DNA of 17,806 bases from Prevotellaceae bacterium (GTDB lineage: Bacteria > Bacteroidota > Bacteroidia > Bacteroidales > UBA932). Under the pieces are notes generated by a model, which saw only the letters and a list, made by a program, of their open reading frames with translations, made no database searches and was not told the DNA's origin. Where the stretch lies: assembly GCA_031284065.1 (NCBI GenBank), contig JAITAP010000022.1:1-17806 (forward strand), in the 5' to 3' direction. Positions 1-7,896 of the stretch are shown one piece after another. Position numbers and translations under genes: made by a program. Within the stretch, counting starts at the first letter, position 1; each line of letters starts with the position of its first letter.

Positions 1-16
1 TGGTTGGTTTTGTGGG

Positions 17-1471
17 CTACTTTCCGATGCAGAACTTTGCAAAAATATTATTGAGAACGTCCGTATCTGCAATTTCTCCCGTAACGTCGGCAAGGCGCTG
101 CGTTGCTTCGCGAATTTCAAAGGCGATGAGCTCTTCGCTCAGGCGGCTGTTTAGCCCGTCGAGCGCACGCGACAGCGCCTGACGCGCACCGACAAAGGCT
201 TCGTAGTGGCGCAGGTTGCACACAATGCTGCCGTCGAGGTTGTCGGGGATGGCGGCAAGCCGCCGCAGCTCCTGCTCCAGCGCCGCCATGCCCGTTTTGT
301 TTTTTGCCGAAATTGCCAACAGCCCGCACAGCGGCCGGAGCAGCGCAAGCTTTTCTGCCAATTCAGCATCTCCTGTCCTGTCGGCTTTGTTGAGCAGCGC
401 GACGAGCGTTTGGCCTTCGGCTGTTTTTTGCAGAAAGTGGCGCACGTCGCTTTGCAGCTTGTCCGCCGTGAGGGTTGCGTCCAGCACGAGCAGCACGATT
501 TGCGCCTGCCCCAGCTTTTGGTAAGTGCGCTCAATGCCCAGCCGCTCCACATCCCCCGCGCCGGAGCGAATACCCGCCGTGTCGATAAGGCGAAACAGCG
601 TTCCGCCCAGCGTTACGGTATCCTCAATAGCGTCGCGGGTAGTTCCGGCAACGTCCGACACCAACGCCTTTTCGTCGTTGAGCAGCGCGTTGAGCAGCGT
701 GCTCTTGCCCACGTTCGGGCTTCCCGCAATCACCACCGGAATACCTTTTTTGATGGCGTTGCCTGCGGCAAACGAGTCGGTCAGCTTGGCGATTGACTGT
801 AGTATTTCCCGCAGCAACTCCCTGAGCTCCTCACGGTCGGCAAAGCTCGCGTCTTCGTCGGCAAAATCCAGCTCCAGCTCCAGCATGGAGGCAAAGTGCA
901 GCAGCTTTTCGCGCAGCGCCTTGACTTCGGCGGAGTAGCCGCCGCGCATTTGCTGCATGGCAACGCGGTGCATGGCGTGCGTTCCGGAGGCGATGAGGTC
1001 GCCCACCGCTTCGGCTTGCGCGAGGTCTATTTTGCCGTTGAGGAACGCTCGCATGGTGAACTCTCCGGGCTGCGCAAGCTGCGCCCCGCAGTCAACCAAC
1101 GCCCGTAGAATTTGCTGCTGAACGTAGGTAGAGCCGTGGCACGAAATCTCCACCGTATCCTCGCCCGTGTACGAGGCGGGTGCGCGCAAAACGGTTGCCA
1201 ACACTTCGTCAATCGCTTCGCCGCCACAGGCAATGCTGCCAAAGTGCACCGTGCCCGCCTTTTGCCCGGAAAGCTTTTTGCCGGAGGGCGAAGTAAAAAG
1301 CTTGTCGGCAACAGGCAACGCCTGCGCTCCGCTAAGGCGAATAACCGCAATGCCGCCCATTCCCGGCGGCGTTGCAATGGCGGCTATGGTGGAGGTTGGG
1401 TCTGTCAAGGCGTTGAATTTTTTTTTGAGCAAATGTACACAAAATTTCCCTGCCGCGCGCGCGGCGTCCAT
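17..1471 (-). CDS. mnmE: tRNA modification GTPase MnmE (TrmE)
   Basis: MnmE is a G protein that, with MnmG, installs the (carboxymethyl)aminomethyl group on wobble uridine 34 of certain tRNAs. Numbering from the ATG at 1471, an N-terminal tetrahydrofolate-binding domain covers about residues 25-140. A helical domain follows and is split by the G domain, which has a P-loop GSPNVGKS (250-257), DTAG (297-300) and NKAD (361-364). The protein ends in the family signature CIGK (481-484). The 484-residue ORF is about 20 residues longer than usual. The conserved start (STIAAIATPPG) begins near residue 27, so a TTG at 1408 giving 463 residues is a plausible true start; neither start has a clear Shine-Dalgarno site. 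The ATG lies 15 bases after the stop of the upstream transporter gene, so co-transcription is likely. Identity is certain; the start is not. Confidence 0.96.
   Translation of the reverse strand: MDAARAAGKFCVHLLKKKFNALTDPTSTIAAIATPPGMGGIAVIRLSGAQALPVADKLFTSPSGKKLSGQKAGTVHFGSIACGGEAIDEVLATVLRAPASYTGEDTVEISCHGSTYVQQQILRALVDCGAQLAQPGEFTMRAFLNGKIDLAQAEAVGDLIASGTHAMHRVAMQQMRGGYSAEVKALREKLLHFASMLELELDFADEDASFADREELRELLREILQSIAKLTDSFAAGNAIKKGIPVVIAGSPNVGKSTLLNALLNDEKALVSDVAGTTRDAIEDTVTLGGTLFRLIDTAGIRSGAGDVERLGIERTYQKLGQAQIVLLVLDATLTADKLQSDVRHFLQKTAEGQTLVALLNKADRTGDAELAEKLALLRPLCGLLAISAKNKTGMAALEQELRRLAAIPDNLDGSIVCNLRHYEAFVGARQALSRALDGLNSRLSEELIAFEIREATQRLADVTGEIADTDVLNNIFAKFCIGK
1430..1437 (-). promoter_or_regulatory. 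possible -7 element upstream of mnmE TTG start
   Basis: Read on the minus strand, this is TACATTTG, which fits the Bacteroidota -7 consensus TAnnTTTG. It lies inside the extended mnmE ORF, about 20 bases before the alternative TTG start at 1408, and would allow a short-leader transcript from that start. No TTTG is seen at the expected -33 distance, so the element is weak. Confidence 0.3.
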
Positions 1472-1486
1472 TCGCGGACAGCGCGG

Positions 1487-3160
1487 CTAAGTCAACAGGA
1501 GTATGAGCAGCTGCGCCGAAATTACTCTAAGGAACATGGTAAGCGGGTATACGGTTGCATAGCCCACCGAAGGGAGGTCATTTCCCGCAGCGTCGTTAGC
1601 GTAGGCCAGCGCAGGCGGGTCTGTCATGGAGCCTGCAATCACTCCGCTCAGCGTAAAGTAGTTTAGCTTGAGCAACAGCCGTCCGGCTATGCCCGCCAGC
1701 GTAATGGGGACAAGGGTGATGAGCGCCCCGTAGCCTATCCACTTGTACCCGCCGCCAACAACGGTTTCGATAAACCGCTCGCCTGCGCCCAGCCCCACGC
1801 AGGCAAGGAACAGGGTAATGCCCACCTCGCGCAGCATCAGGTTGGCGCTCATGGTGGTGTAGGTTACCAGCTTAAACTTGGGTCCAAAGTAGCTTATGAG
1901 TATCGACACTACCAGCGGCCCTCCCGCCAGCCCCAGCTTAACGGGCTGCGGTATGCCCGAAAAGGTAATGGGGAAGCTGCCGAGTATCACGCCTAAAAAT
2001 ATTCCGAGAAAAAGCGGGAAGAGGTTGGGGGCATTGAGGCGCTTGAGCGAGTTGCCGAGCTTTTTTTCAACCTCCGCAATGGCAGGTTCGGGGCCAACTA
2101 CCGTTAGCCTGTCGCCTATTTGCAGGCGCAGGGAGGGGTAGGCCACCAAATCGACCCCCGAACGGTTGACGCGGGTAATGTTTACGCCCAAGCTGCGGAC
2201 TCTTAGCTGCGCCAGCGATTTCCCGTTCAGCTCCGACTTGGTAATAAGGATGCGGCGCGAAATGAGCTGCGCCCTAAAGGTCTGCCAATCTATGCTCACC
2301 TCCTCGCCAATGAAAGCGGTAATGGCGGGCGCCGCCGCAACCGACGTTACCACCAGCATTTCGTCGCCAAGGTAGAGAACAATATCGGGTCGCGCCCCCT
2401 CCACCGTCCCGTCCTTGCGGCGTATGCGCGATATTACGTAGTTTCTGTTGATGAGGTCGTGTATATCCCCTATTTTTTTGCCGTTGAGCGCAGGATTTCC
2501 AAGGCGCAGCGACAACCGGCGCGGCTCGTCCCCGCCATTTTCAGAGGCGCTAAGAGCGACTTTCTCCTCCTTCTCCATGTTGATTCCGAACAGGTAGCGC
2601 AGCGCGATAATCGCGCCAACAATGCCCACCACCGCCAGCGGATAGGCTATAGCGTACCCTGCGGCAATGTCCGGATTATCAACGCCGGTTAAATCGCGGC
2701 AGGCTTGCTGCGCCGCGCCAAGCCCCGGCGTGTTGGTAACAGCGCCCGACATGATGCCCGCCATAGTAGCTATGGGCAGCCCCGTGAGCTTGTAGAGAAT
2801 GAAGGTAACGAGCACGCCCGCCAAAACAACGCTACCGGCAAGCAGGTTGAGCTGCATACCGCCTTTCTTGAGCGACGAAAAGAACCCCGGCCCAACCTGC
2901 AACCCAACAGAGTACACAAAGAGTATCAAGCCAAACTCCTGCACAAAGTGAAGCACGTGCTCGTTAAGCTTCATGCCGAAGTGGCTGAATGCAATGCCCA
3001 CAAACAAAATCCACGTAACGCCCAGCGAAATGCCGGCAACCTTAATTTTTCCGAGTAAAATGCCCGTGCTGATAACCAGCGCGAGTATCAGCACCGAATG
3101 TGCTACGCTAACCCCGCCGGATAGCCCGCTGCCAAAAAACAAATTTCCTAACCACTCCAT
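1487..3160 (-). CDS. AspT/YidE-type putative transporter with two TrkA-C domains
   Basis: This is a 557-residue inner-membrane protein of the aspartate:alanine exchanger (AAE, AspT/YidE/YbjL) superfamily. It has an N-terminal block of about five hydrophobic helices (residues 1-190, including the conserved FVYSVGLQVGPGFFSS), two RCK_C/TrkA-C-like cytoplasmic domains (about 210-375), and a second block of about five helices to the C-terminus, where GSMTDPPALAYA matches the family's repeat motif. An in-frame start exists at 3196, but the ATG at 3160 begins MEWLGNLFFG, which fits family N-termini, and a -7 box lies just upstream. The gene precedes mnmE on the same strand. The substrate cannot be read from sequence: AspT exchanges aspartate and alanine, while most YidE/YbjL relatives have no known substrate. 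Confidence 0.9.
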   Translation of the reverse strand: MEWLGNLFFGSGLSGGVSVAHSVLILALVISTGILLGKIKVAGISLGVTWILFVGIAFSHFGMKLNEHVLHFVQEFGLILFVYSVGLQVGPGFFSSLKKGGMQLNLLAGSVVLAGVLVTFILYKLTGLPIATMAGIMSGAVTNTPGLGAAQQACRDLTGVDNPDIAAGYAIAYPLAVVGIVGAIIALRYLFGINMEKEEKVALSASENGGDEPRRLSLRLGNPALNGKKIGDIHDLINRNYVISRIRRKDGTVEGARPDIVLYLGDEMLVVTSVAAAPAITAFIGEEVSIDWQTFRAQLISRRILITKSELNGKSLAQLRVRSLGVNITRVNRSGVDLVAYPSLRLQIGDRLTVVGPEPAIAEVEKKLGNSLKRLNAPNLFPLFLGIFLGVILGSFPITFSGIPQPVKLGLAGGPLVVSILISYFGPKFKLVTYTTMSANLMLREVGITLFLACVGLGAGERFIETVVGGGYKWIGYGALITLVPITLAGIAGRLLLKLNYFTLSGVIAGSMTDPPALAYANDAAGNDLPSVGYATVYPLTMFLRVISAQLLILLLT

Positions 3161-3184
3161 ATTTTTCCAAATAAAAATTGAGCG

Positions 3185-3192
3185 CAAAAGTA
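3185..3192 (-). promoter_or_regulatory. -7 promoter element of the AspT-type gene
   Basis: On the minus strand this reads TACTTTTG, an exact match to the Bacteroidota -7 consensus TAnnTTTG, 24 bases before the ATG at 3160. The -33 position has no clear TTTG; the nearest TTG is only 11 bases away. The box is good and the promoter as a whole is moderate. Confidence 0.5.
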
Positions 3193-3285
3193 ACACTTTT
3201 TCACAACATGCGGCGAATACTTGGGTGGTAAAAGACAGAAAAAATGTGAAAACAACACGTAAAAATAGATAAATACTAATTTACG

Positions 3286-4227
3286 CTAAAATATCAGGCC
3301 AAATCGGAGCGTAACAAAGTTCAGCGTATCGCCGTTGGGCTCTATGTGAAATTGAAATCCGAGGCTCAACAGCGAGCTTACGCCGCGACCAAAGCGCAGG
3401 CCTACTGCCGGATTTAGGGTGAAAAAACCGTCCGTATCTTTGTCTTTGCCGGAGTTGAGGTTTACGGTGTAGGTCGTATTGGCGGAAATAAAGGGCGAAA
3501 CGGGGGTGCCGGGCAAAAACTCCAAGCGCATATCCAAGCCCACCGGAAGAAACAGCAAGTTGGACGGTATGGAATCCGGCTCGCGGCTGACGTTGCCGGA
3601 AGAGTCGGTCAGCGTGCCAACCCTGCCGCTCTTTCTCAGCTGCTGAACGCCGAGATGCAAGCCCAGCCCAAAGTGTTTGCCGCGCCCGCCAACGGCGTAG
3701 CGCACGTCTGTAAATTTACAGGTGTTAGCGTTATCGCTGAGCGCGCTCTGACCTTTGGGGGTGGGCATATCGCCAAACCCTATGCCAACGCCCGCATCTA
3801 TCACCGAGTACAGGCGCGCCTTTTTGGGCTCGTCCTCCGGCTGGGAGTTTTGCACCTCCAGATTGGCGTCCGCCATTTGCCGGAGCGCCCGCAGCTCCTC
3901 GCTCGCGCGACGCTCCCCGGCTTCCTCCTCCAGAACTTTTTTGGTAATGCCAACAATCTTTAACGAATCTTCCCGCACGCTTTGCTCCGAAGCTTGCAGC
4001 AGCTCTTTGGAGGTCATCCTCACGTCGAATTTTTTGTAAACAATCACGCTACCGTCGTACAGCCGAATTTTTCCGTTTTTTCCCGACTTCCCCACAATTT
4101 TGCCCCGCAGCACGCCTCCATCCTTAAAGTACAGCACGTCCACCTCTCTCGGCTGAGGAGAGTATTGGGCATACGCCGTAGCCATGCAGCACGCATAAAG
4201 TAAACTTATGCATAGATAACGTTTCAT
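3286..4227 (-). CDS. exported outer-membrane beta-barrel protein, function unknown
   Basis: This 313-residue protein starts with a clear signal peptide: KR near the N-terminus, a hydrophobic core and an AYA-Q cleavage site at about residue 20. A short domain follows (about 30-80) of the type common in Bacteroidota envelope proteins, with DVLYFKDGGVLRGKI and a repeated YDGSVIVYK. Then comes a charged, probably helical linker (about 80-135). From about residue 140 there are alternating glycine- and aromatic-rich strands ending in a terminal phenylalanine, as expected for a beta-barrel. The ATG at 4227 is chosen over an upstream in-frame TTG at 4254 because it opens the signal peptide directly. 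The gene is divergent from the ureohydrolase gene. No specific function is recognised. Confidence 0.75.
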   Translation of the reverse strand: MKRYLCISLLYACCMATAYAQYSPQPREVDVLYFKDGGVLRGKIVGKSGKNGKIRLYDGSVIVYKKFDVRMTSKELLQASEQSVREDSLKIVGITKKVLEEEAGERRASEELRALRQMADANLEVQNSQPEDEPKKARLYSVIDAGVGIGFGDMPTPKGQSALSDNANTCKFTDVRYAVGGRGKHFGLGLHLGVQQLRKSGRVGTLTDSSGNVSREPDSIPSNLLFLPVGLDMRLEFLPGTPVSPFISANTTYTVNLNSGKDKDTDGFFTLNPAVGLRFGRGVSSLLSLGFQFHIEPNGDTLNFVTLRFGLIF

Positions 4228-4277
4228 AAATTGTAGGTTTTTATTTATTAACAAGCATAAAAATATTGTCTCCGGCT

Positions 4278-4308
4278 TTTGTACCTTGAGCCTAAAATTC
4301 TACCTTTG
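4278..4308 (+). promoter_or_regulatory. consensus Bacteroidota promoter for the ureohydrolase gene
   Basis: TTTG at 4278-4281, a 19-base spacer, and TACCTTTG at 4301-4308 give an exact match to the Bacteroidota sigma-ABfr consensus. It points at the gene starting at 4421, so the leader would be about 105 bases long. No known riboswitch is recognised in that leader. Confidence 0.8.
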
Positions 4309-4420
4309 AAGAATAAAACAGTAGTAGCGTCAAGAAAAATGATACCGCCACGAGACAAGAATAAAACGCCAAAAGCCTCTACTTGCGTATGGGCATTAAC
4401 ACAAAAAAGCAAAATATTAC

Positions 4421-5467
4421 ATGCCATTCAACCCCAATAATATCGGAATACCCAACGGAAGCTACTTTGCGCTTCCGTTCACTGCCGACAACGCGCTGCT
4501 GGCGCTGCTTCCCGTGCCTTGGGACGCAACAACCTCGTACCGACCCGGCGCCGCAAACGCTCCGCAAGCCATACTCGCCGCCTCGCCGCAGATTGACCTC
4601 TTCGACTTGGACAACGGCGATGCTTGGACGGCCGGCATTTACACGCTGCCCGAAAGCGTTGAGATACGCCGGCTGGGCAGGGCTGCCCGCCGCAACGCCG
4701 AAAAGGTCATTGCCCTGCTCGAAAAAGGCGCGGACGAAAACAGCGCAACGGTAAAGCCGTACCTCGACAGCGTAAACAAAGCCTCGTCAACGCTCAACAG
4801 CTGGGTGTACGGGCAAACCCTGCCGCTGCTCCGGCGCGGCCAGCCGGTGGGGCTGGTGGGGGGCGACCACAGCACGCCGCTGGGCTACATCAGAGCGTTG
4901 GGAGAGGTGCACGAATCGTTCGGCATCCTGCACATCGACGCGCACGCCGACCTGCGCAAAGCTTATGAAGGGTTTGAATTTTCGCACGCCTCCATCATGT
5001 ACAACGTCATAAAGCATGTTCCGTCCGTAAAAAAGCTGGTGCAGGTGGGCGTGCGCGACTTGTGCAAGGACGAGGCAGAATTTGCTGAAAGCAACCCGCT
5101 TATAGAGCAATTTAACGATTACCGTTTGCACGAAAATTTTTTCAACAATATAACATGGGGCACTTTATGTGAAAAAATACTTGTATCTTTGCCGCAAAAA
5201 GTGTACATTAGCTTTGATATTGATGGGCTTTCACCCGATTGCTGCCCCAACACCGGAACTCCGGTACCCGGCGGGCTTAGCTTTCATCAGGCAAGCTACC
5301 TCCTCAAGCAGCTGGTAAAGCAGGGCAAAACCATTGTGGGGTTTGACCTGTGCGAAGTTGCGCCCGACCACAGCGGCAGCGAATGGGACGCTACTGTGGG
5401 GGCGCGTGTGCTGTACAAGCTGTGCGGGTTTTGCATACGCTCGCACGAGGAACATCGAAAAATTTAG
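4421..5467 (+). CDS. arginase/agmatinase-family ureohydrolase
   Basis: Enzymes of this family use a two-manganese centre to release urea or a related product from guanidino compounds such as agmatine or arginine. All metal-site motifs are present in this 348-residue protein: GGDHS (147-151), DAHAD (173-177), SFDID (264-268) with the following TGTPVPGGL loop, and a late acidic residue in CEVAPD (about 311-316). The product is somewhat longer than E. coli SpeB (about 306), with an extra helical stretch around residues 80-130. Substrate choice among agmatinase (SpeB), arginase and formimidoylglutamase cannot be settled here; agmatinase-like is the best guess. A consensus promoter lies upstream, and the antiporter gene follows after 39 bases, possibly in the same transcript. 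Confidence 0.88.
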   Translation: MPFNPNNIGIPNGSYFALPFTADNALLALLPVPWDATTSYRPGAANAPQAILAASPQIDLFDLDNGDAWTAGIYTLPESVEIRRLGRAARRNAEKVIALLEKGADENSATVKPYLDSVNKASSTLNSWVYGQTLPLLRRGQPVGLVGGDHSTPLGYIRALGEVHESFGILHIDAHADLRKAYEGFEFSHASIMYNVIKHVPSVKKLVQVGVRDLCKDEAEFAESNPLIEQFNDYRLHENFFNNITWGTLCEKILVSLPQKVYISFDIDGLSPDCCPNTGTPVPGGLSFHQASYLLKQLVKQGKTIVGFDLCEVAPDHSGSEWDATVGARVLYKLCGFCIRSHEEHRKI

Positions 5468-5506
5468 ATAGTAATAATTTAATTTGCCAAACACAACTAA
5501 AAAAAT

Positions 5507-6904
5507 ATGAGCCAGAAATCACGAATAGCCAAAGCAAGACGGGTGCTTATCCAAAGGAACAGCGCCCAAAGCATCATAAGCCCTTTTGCCAAATTTTTGA
5601 AGCAGCAAACCACCGGCGGTGTTCTACTGCTTGCTTTTAGCGCCATTGCCATTGCCGCTGCCAACATTCCGGCGTTGCAGTGGCTGCACAACTTTTGGGA
5701 CAAAGACCTCACGCTGACGTTTAACTTCAACGCCAGCTTTCTTCCGCTACACACCGTAAGGGAGTGGGTAAACAGCGGGCTTATGGCAATTTTCTTTTTC
5801 TTTCTGGGATTGGAAATCAAGCGCGAAATGGCGACGGAGTGGACTTCATCGCGCAACATTTTGCTGCCCATATTCGCCGCCATTGGCGGAATTGCCGTCC
5901 CAACAATCATCTACTTTTCCGTCATTGCCAACGGCGCTGAGACGGCCAACGCGCCGGGCTGGGGAATTACGGCAACCACAGGACTCGCGTTTACCATTTG
6001 CATGCTCACGCTGCTCAAGTCGCGCATTTCGCAGGGCGTTAAGGTGCTCATAACATCCGTTGCCATTATCGACACGCTTGTTGCTGTGATAGCAATGTCC
6101 ATTTTATACCCTTCGCACGATATTTACTTCGGGTTCCTTATAGCCGCAGCCGCTATTGTCTGCGCGTTGACGCTGCTCAACCGCTTCCGCGTTAACCACG
6201 CATTTCCCTACTTCGCGCTGGGAATTTTGCTGTGGTTCTTTGTGCTGCGCTCCGGCATACACGCTACCATTGCAGGGATAATACTTGCGCTCACCCTCCC
6301 TTCGAGCATAAGAATCAACCAAATTCGCTTCTACGTGCGCAGCAAGTTCATGCTCGACAAGTTCAGAGAAGCGTACAATACCGCTACGCCGCTGCTGAAA
6401 AATGAGCGGGAACAGGAGCAAATAGGTAACGTTCTGCGCGAGATAAATAAAGCAACGCCGCTCATTCTACGCGCCGAAAACGCCATCTATCCTTGGGTGC
6501 ACTTCTGCATCATCCCCATTTTTGCGCTGGCAAACATTGGCATCATTATCAACCCGGCGACGGCAGGTATGCTTACAAGCGCCACCGCCATCGGCATTTT
6601 TCTGGGGCTGACGGTCGGCAAGCCTGTCGGCATTATGCTGATGAGCTTCGTTGCCGTCAAGCTCAAGCTGACCTCCCTTCCGGAAAAAGCGCGGTGGGCG
6701 GAGTTACTTGGCGGCAGCGTGCTGGCGGGCATGGGATTTTCCATGTCTATCTTTGCCGGTACAGTTGCCTTTAGCGGTCTGGATGTTGCTGATTTGCAAA
6801 ATTTAGGAAAACTTGTAACGTTAATATCAACTTTATTTGCAGCGCTTTGTGGATATATTCTCATTGTTGGCGCATGTAAAAAACATATTTCCCATACCAC
6901 CTGA
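5507..6904 (+). CDS. nhaA: divergent NhaA-type Na+/H+ antiporter
   Basis: NhaA proteins are inner-membrane antiporters that expel sodium in exchange for protons. This 465-residue protein keeps the family framework: FLGLEIKRE (about 100-107, the pH-sensor region), GWGI (151-154), SGIHATIAG (about 249-257), GKPVGI (371-376, holding the equivalent of E. coli K300) and GMGFSMSIF (408-416). The two ion-site motifs are altered. The usual TDIAF reads TGLAF, with Gly159 at the E. coli D133 position. The usual IIDDL reads IIDTL: Asp189 (D163) is kept, but Thr190 replaces D164, the central ion-binding aspartate. The reading frame is intact, so this looks like a divergent paralogue, not a decayed gene. 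Transport activity and ion are therefore uncertain, although family membership is firm. Confidence 0.88.
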   Translation: MSQKSRIAKARRVLIQRNSAQSIISPFAKFLKQQTTGGVLLLAFSAIAIAAANIPALQWLHNFWDKDLTLTFNFNASFLPLHTVREWVNSGLMAIFFFFLGLEIKREMATEWTSSRNILLPIFAAIGGIAVPTIIYFSVIANGAETANAPGWGITATTGLAFTICMLTLLKSRISQGVKVLITSVAIIDTLVAVIAMSILYPSHDIYFGFLIAAAAIVCALTLLNRFRVNHAFPYFALGILLWFFVLRSGIHATIAGIILALTLPSSIRINQIRFYVRSKFMLDKFREAYNTATPLLKNEREQEQIGNVLREINKATPLILRAENAIYPWVHFCIIPIFALANIGIIINPATAGMLTSATAIGIFLGLTVGKPVGIMLMSFVAVKLKLTSLPEKARWAELLGGSVLAGMGFSMSIFAGTVAFSGLDVADLQNLGKLVTLISTLFAALCGYILIVGACKKHISHTT

Positions 6905-6925
6905 CTTATGTATCACTTTTTTTCC

Positions 6926-6933
6926 TACCTTTG
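6926..6933 (+). promoter_or_regulatory. -7 promoter element for the FKBP gene
   Basis: TACCTTTG matches the TAnnTTTG consensus. No TTTG lies 19 bases upstream; TTATG at 6906-6910 is the nearest candidate and is spaced too closely. If used, the leader to the ATG at 7065 would be about 125 bases. Confidence 0.45.
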
Positions 6934-6965
6934 TCGGATTAATTCTTGTACCAAATACAAAGGTA
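6926..6965. repeat. 9-bp inverted repeat containing a -7 box
   Basis: TACCTTTGT (6926-6934) and ACAAAGGTA (6957-6965) are perfect inverted copies separated by 22 bases, in the gap between the antiporter and the FKBP gene. The left copy contains TACCTTTG, a consensus -7 box for the plus strand; the right copy is the same box on the minus strand. It could be a promoter-linked operator, a hairpin in the RNA, or chance. Confidence 0.45.
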
Positions 6966-7064
6966 ATCACACGTAAAGCGAGCATGTTCGTTAAACTATT
7001 ATCAAACAATGAAATTCACATGCGAATTTCCTTTTAACTACATAAAATAAATTTATCTACCTAA

Positions 7065-7766
7065 ATGAAAATGATTAGAACAGGTATTTTGACAGCAGCC
7101 TTGTGTGGCGTGGTGTCTATATCGTGCACTTCCGGCGGGTTAAGTGCAAAAAGTAGCGACCTTGACTCGGTAAGCTATGCTTTTGGCGTCAACATTGGCC
7201 AAAGCTTGAACAACGTAAAGATCAAAGGGCTTAACGTTAACGCTATCGCCCAAGGTATTCGCGACGTACTGAACGACAACGGTGAAAAAGCCGTGATGAC
7301 CAACGAAGAAAGTATTGCCGTAATTGAGGCATTTTTCAAAAAAATGCAAGACGAAATGCTTACCAAGAACCTGAAGGACGGGCAAGAGTTTCTGGAAAAG
7401 AACAAAACCGAAGAAGGCGTGCTAACTACCGAAAGCGGTTTGCAGTACAAAATTATCACCGAGGGCACGGGTCCCAAGCCTGCCGAAACCGACGAAGTAG
7501 AGGTAAACTATCGCGGCACGCTGCTCTCCGGCGACGAATTTGATTCGTCATACGAGCGCGGACAGCCCGCCAAGTTCAAGCTGAATCAGGTAATCAAAGG
7601 CTGGACAGAGGGGTTGCAGCTCGTAAGCGAAGGCTCCAAAGTGCAATTTTGGATTCCCTCGGAGCTGGCTTACGGCGATCAAGGTGGAGGACGGATTGAG
7701 CCGAACTCAACCCTTGTTTTTGAAATAGAATTACTGAAAGTAAATAAAGCCGCAGACCAAAAATAG
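7065..7766 (+). CDS. FKBP-type peptidyl-prolyl cis-trans isomerase, probable lipoprotein
   Basis: This is a Mip/FkpA-like folding helper that isomerises X-Pro bonds in exported proteins. Residues 1-20 form a signal sequence before Cys21 (VVSISC); the lipobox is slightly off consensus but normal in position. Residues about 32-115 match the helical FKBP N-terminal dimerisation domain (VSYAFGVNIGQSL). Residues about 125-226 form the FKBP domain, with VNYRGTLLSGDEFDSS, VIKGWTEGLQLV and ELAYG, covering the usual active-site tyrosine, phenylalanine, aspartate and tryptophan. Length (233) is typical. The first ATG (7065) and the one two codons later are both possible. The gene appears to be monocistronic: its own -7 box lies upstream and a strong hairpin starts 23 bases after the stop. 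Confidence 0.92.
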   Translation: MKMIRTGILTAALCGVVSISCTSGGLSAKSSDLDSVSYAFGVNIGQSLNNVKIKGLNVNAIAQGIRDVLNDNGEKAVMTNEESIAVIEAFFKKMQDEMLTKNLKDGQEFLEKNKTEEGVLTTESGLQYKIITEGTGPKPAETDEVEVNYRGTLLSGDEFDSSYERGQPAKFKLNQVIKGWTEGLQLVSEGSKVQFWIPSELAYGDQGGGRIEPNSTLVFEIELLKVNKAADQK

Positions 7767-7789
7767 CGAAGAGCATTGAACGATAGAGC

Positions 7790-7821
7790 ATTAAAGTAGC
7801 GGCATAGTCCGCTACTTTAAT
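7790..7821 (+). terminator. hairpin after the FKBP gene
   Basis: A perfect 13-bp stem (ATTAAAGTAGCGG and its complement) encloses a 6-base loop (CATAGT), 23 bases after the FKBP stop codon. The outer arm is AT-rich and the stem is followed by ACTTTC, not a clean T run, so it is a probable intrinsic terminator or an RNA 3' end stabiliser. Confidence 0.65.
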
Positions 7822-7855
7822 ACTTTCAACAGAAAATCAACTACTTAACGCAACA

Positions 7856-7888
7856 TTTGCGTGATATGCTTGATTTTTTTTAGTTTTT
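7856..7888 (+). promoter_or_regulatory. weak promoter of the DUF3298-menG-porT-omp85 operon
   Basis: TTTG (7856-7859), a 21-base spacer and TAGTTTTT (7881-7888) resemble the Bacteroidota promoter with a slightly long spacer and one mismatch in the -7 box. It lies just after the FKBP hairpin and just before the ATG at 7897, where a promoter for the next operon is expected. Confidence 0.3.
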
Positions 7889-7896
7889 TATACATT

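Noticed and set aside
206..1666. Long plus-strand open frames across the mnmE region (206-796, 525-938, 1112-1666)
   Set aside because: They are antisense shadows of mnmE in GC-rich DNA; their translations are low-complexity and match no family, whereas the minus strand has all MnmE motifs.
3198..3252. TTTTCACA ... TGTGAAAA inverted repeat upstream of the AspT-type gene as an operator
   Set aside because: The 8-base AT-rich arms are separated by 39 bases; this could easily occur by chance and no regulator is implicated.
3258..3285. CGTAAA/TTTACG inverted repeat after the minus-strand barrel gene as a terminator
   Set aside because: The arms are only 6 bases and AT-rich with a 16-base loop; too weak to call.
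5184..5191. TATCTTTG inside the ureohydrolase gene as an internal promoter for nhaA
   Set aside because: The -7 box matches, but no TTTG lies 19 bases upstream and it is over 300 bases from the nhaA start; it is probably chance within coding sequence.
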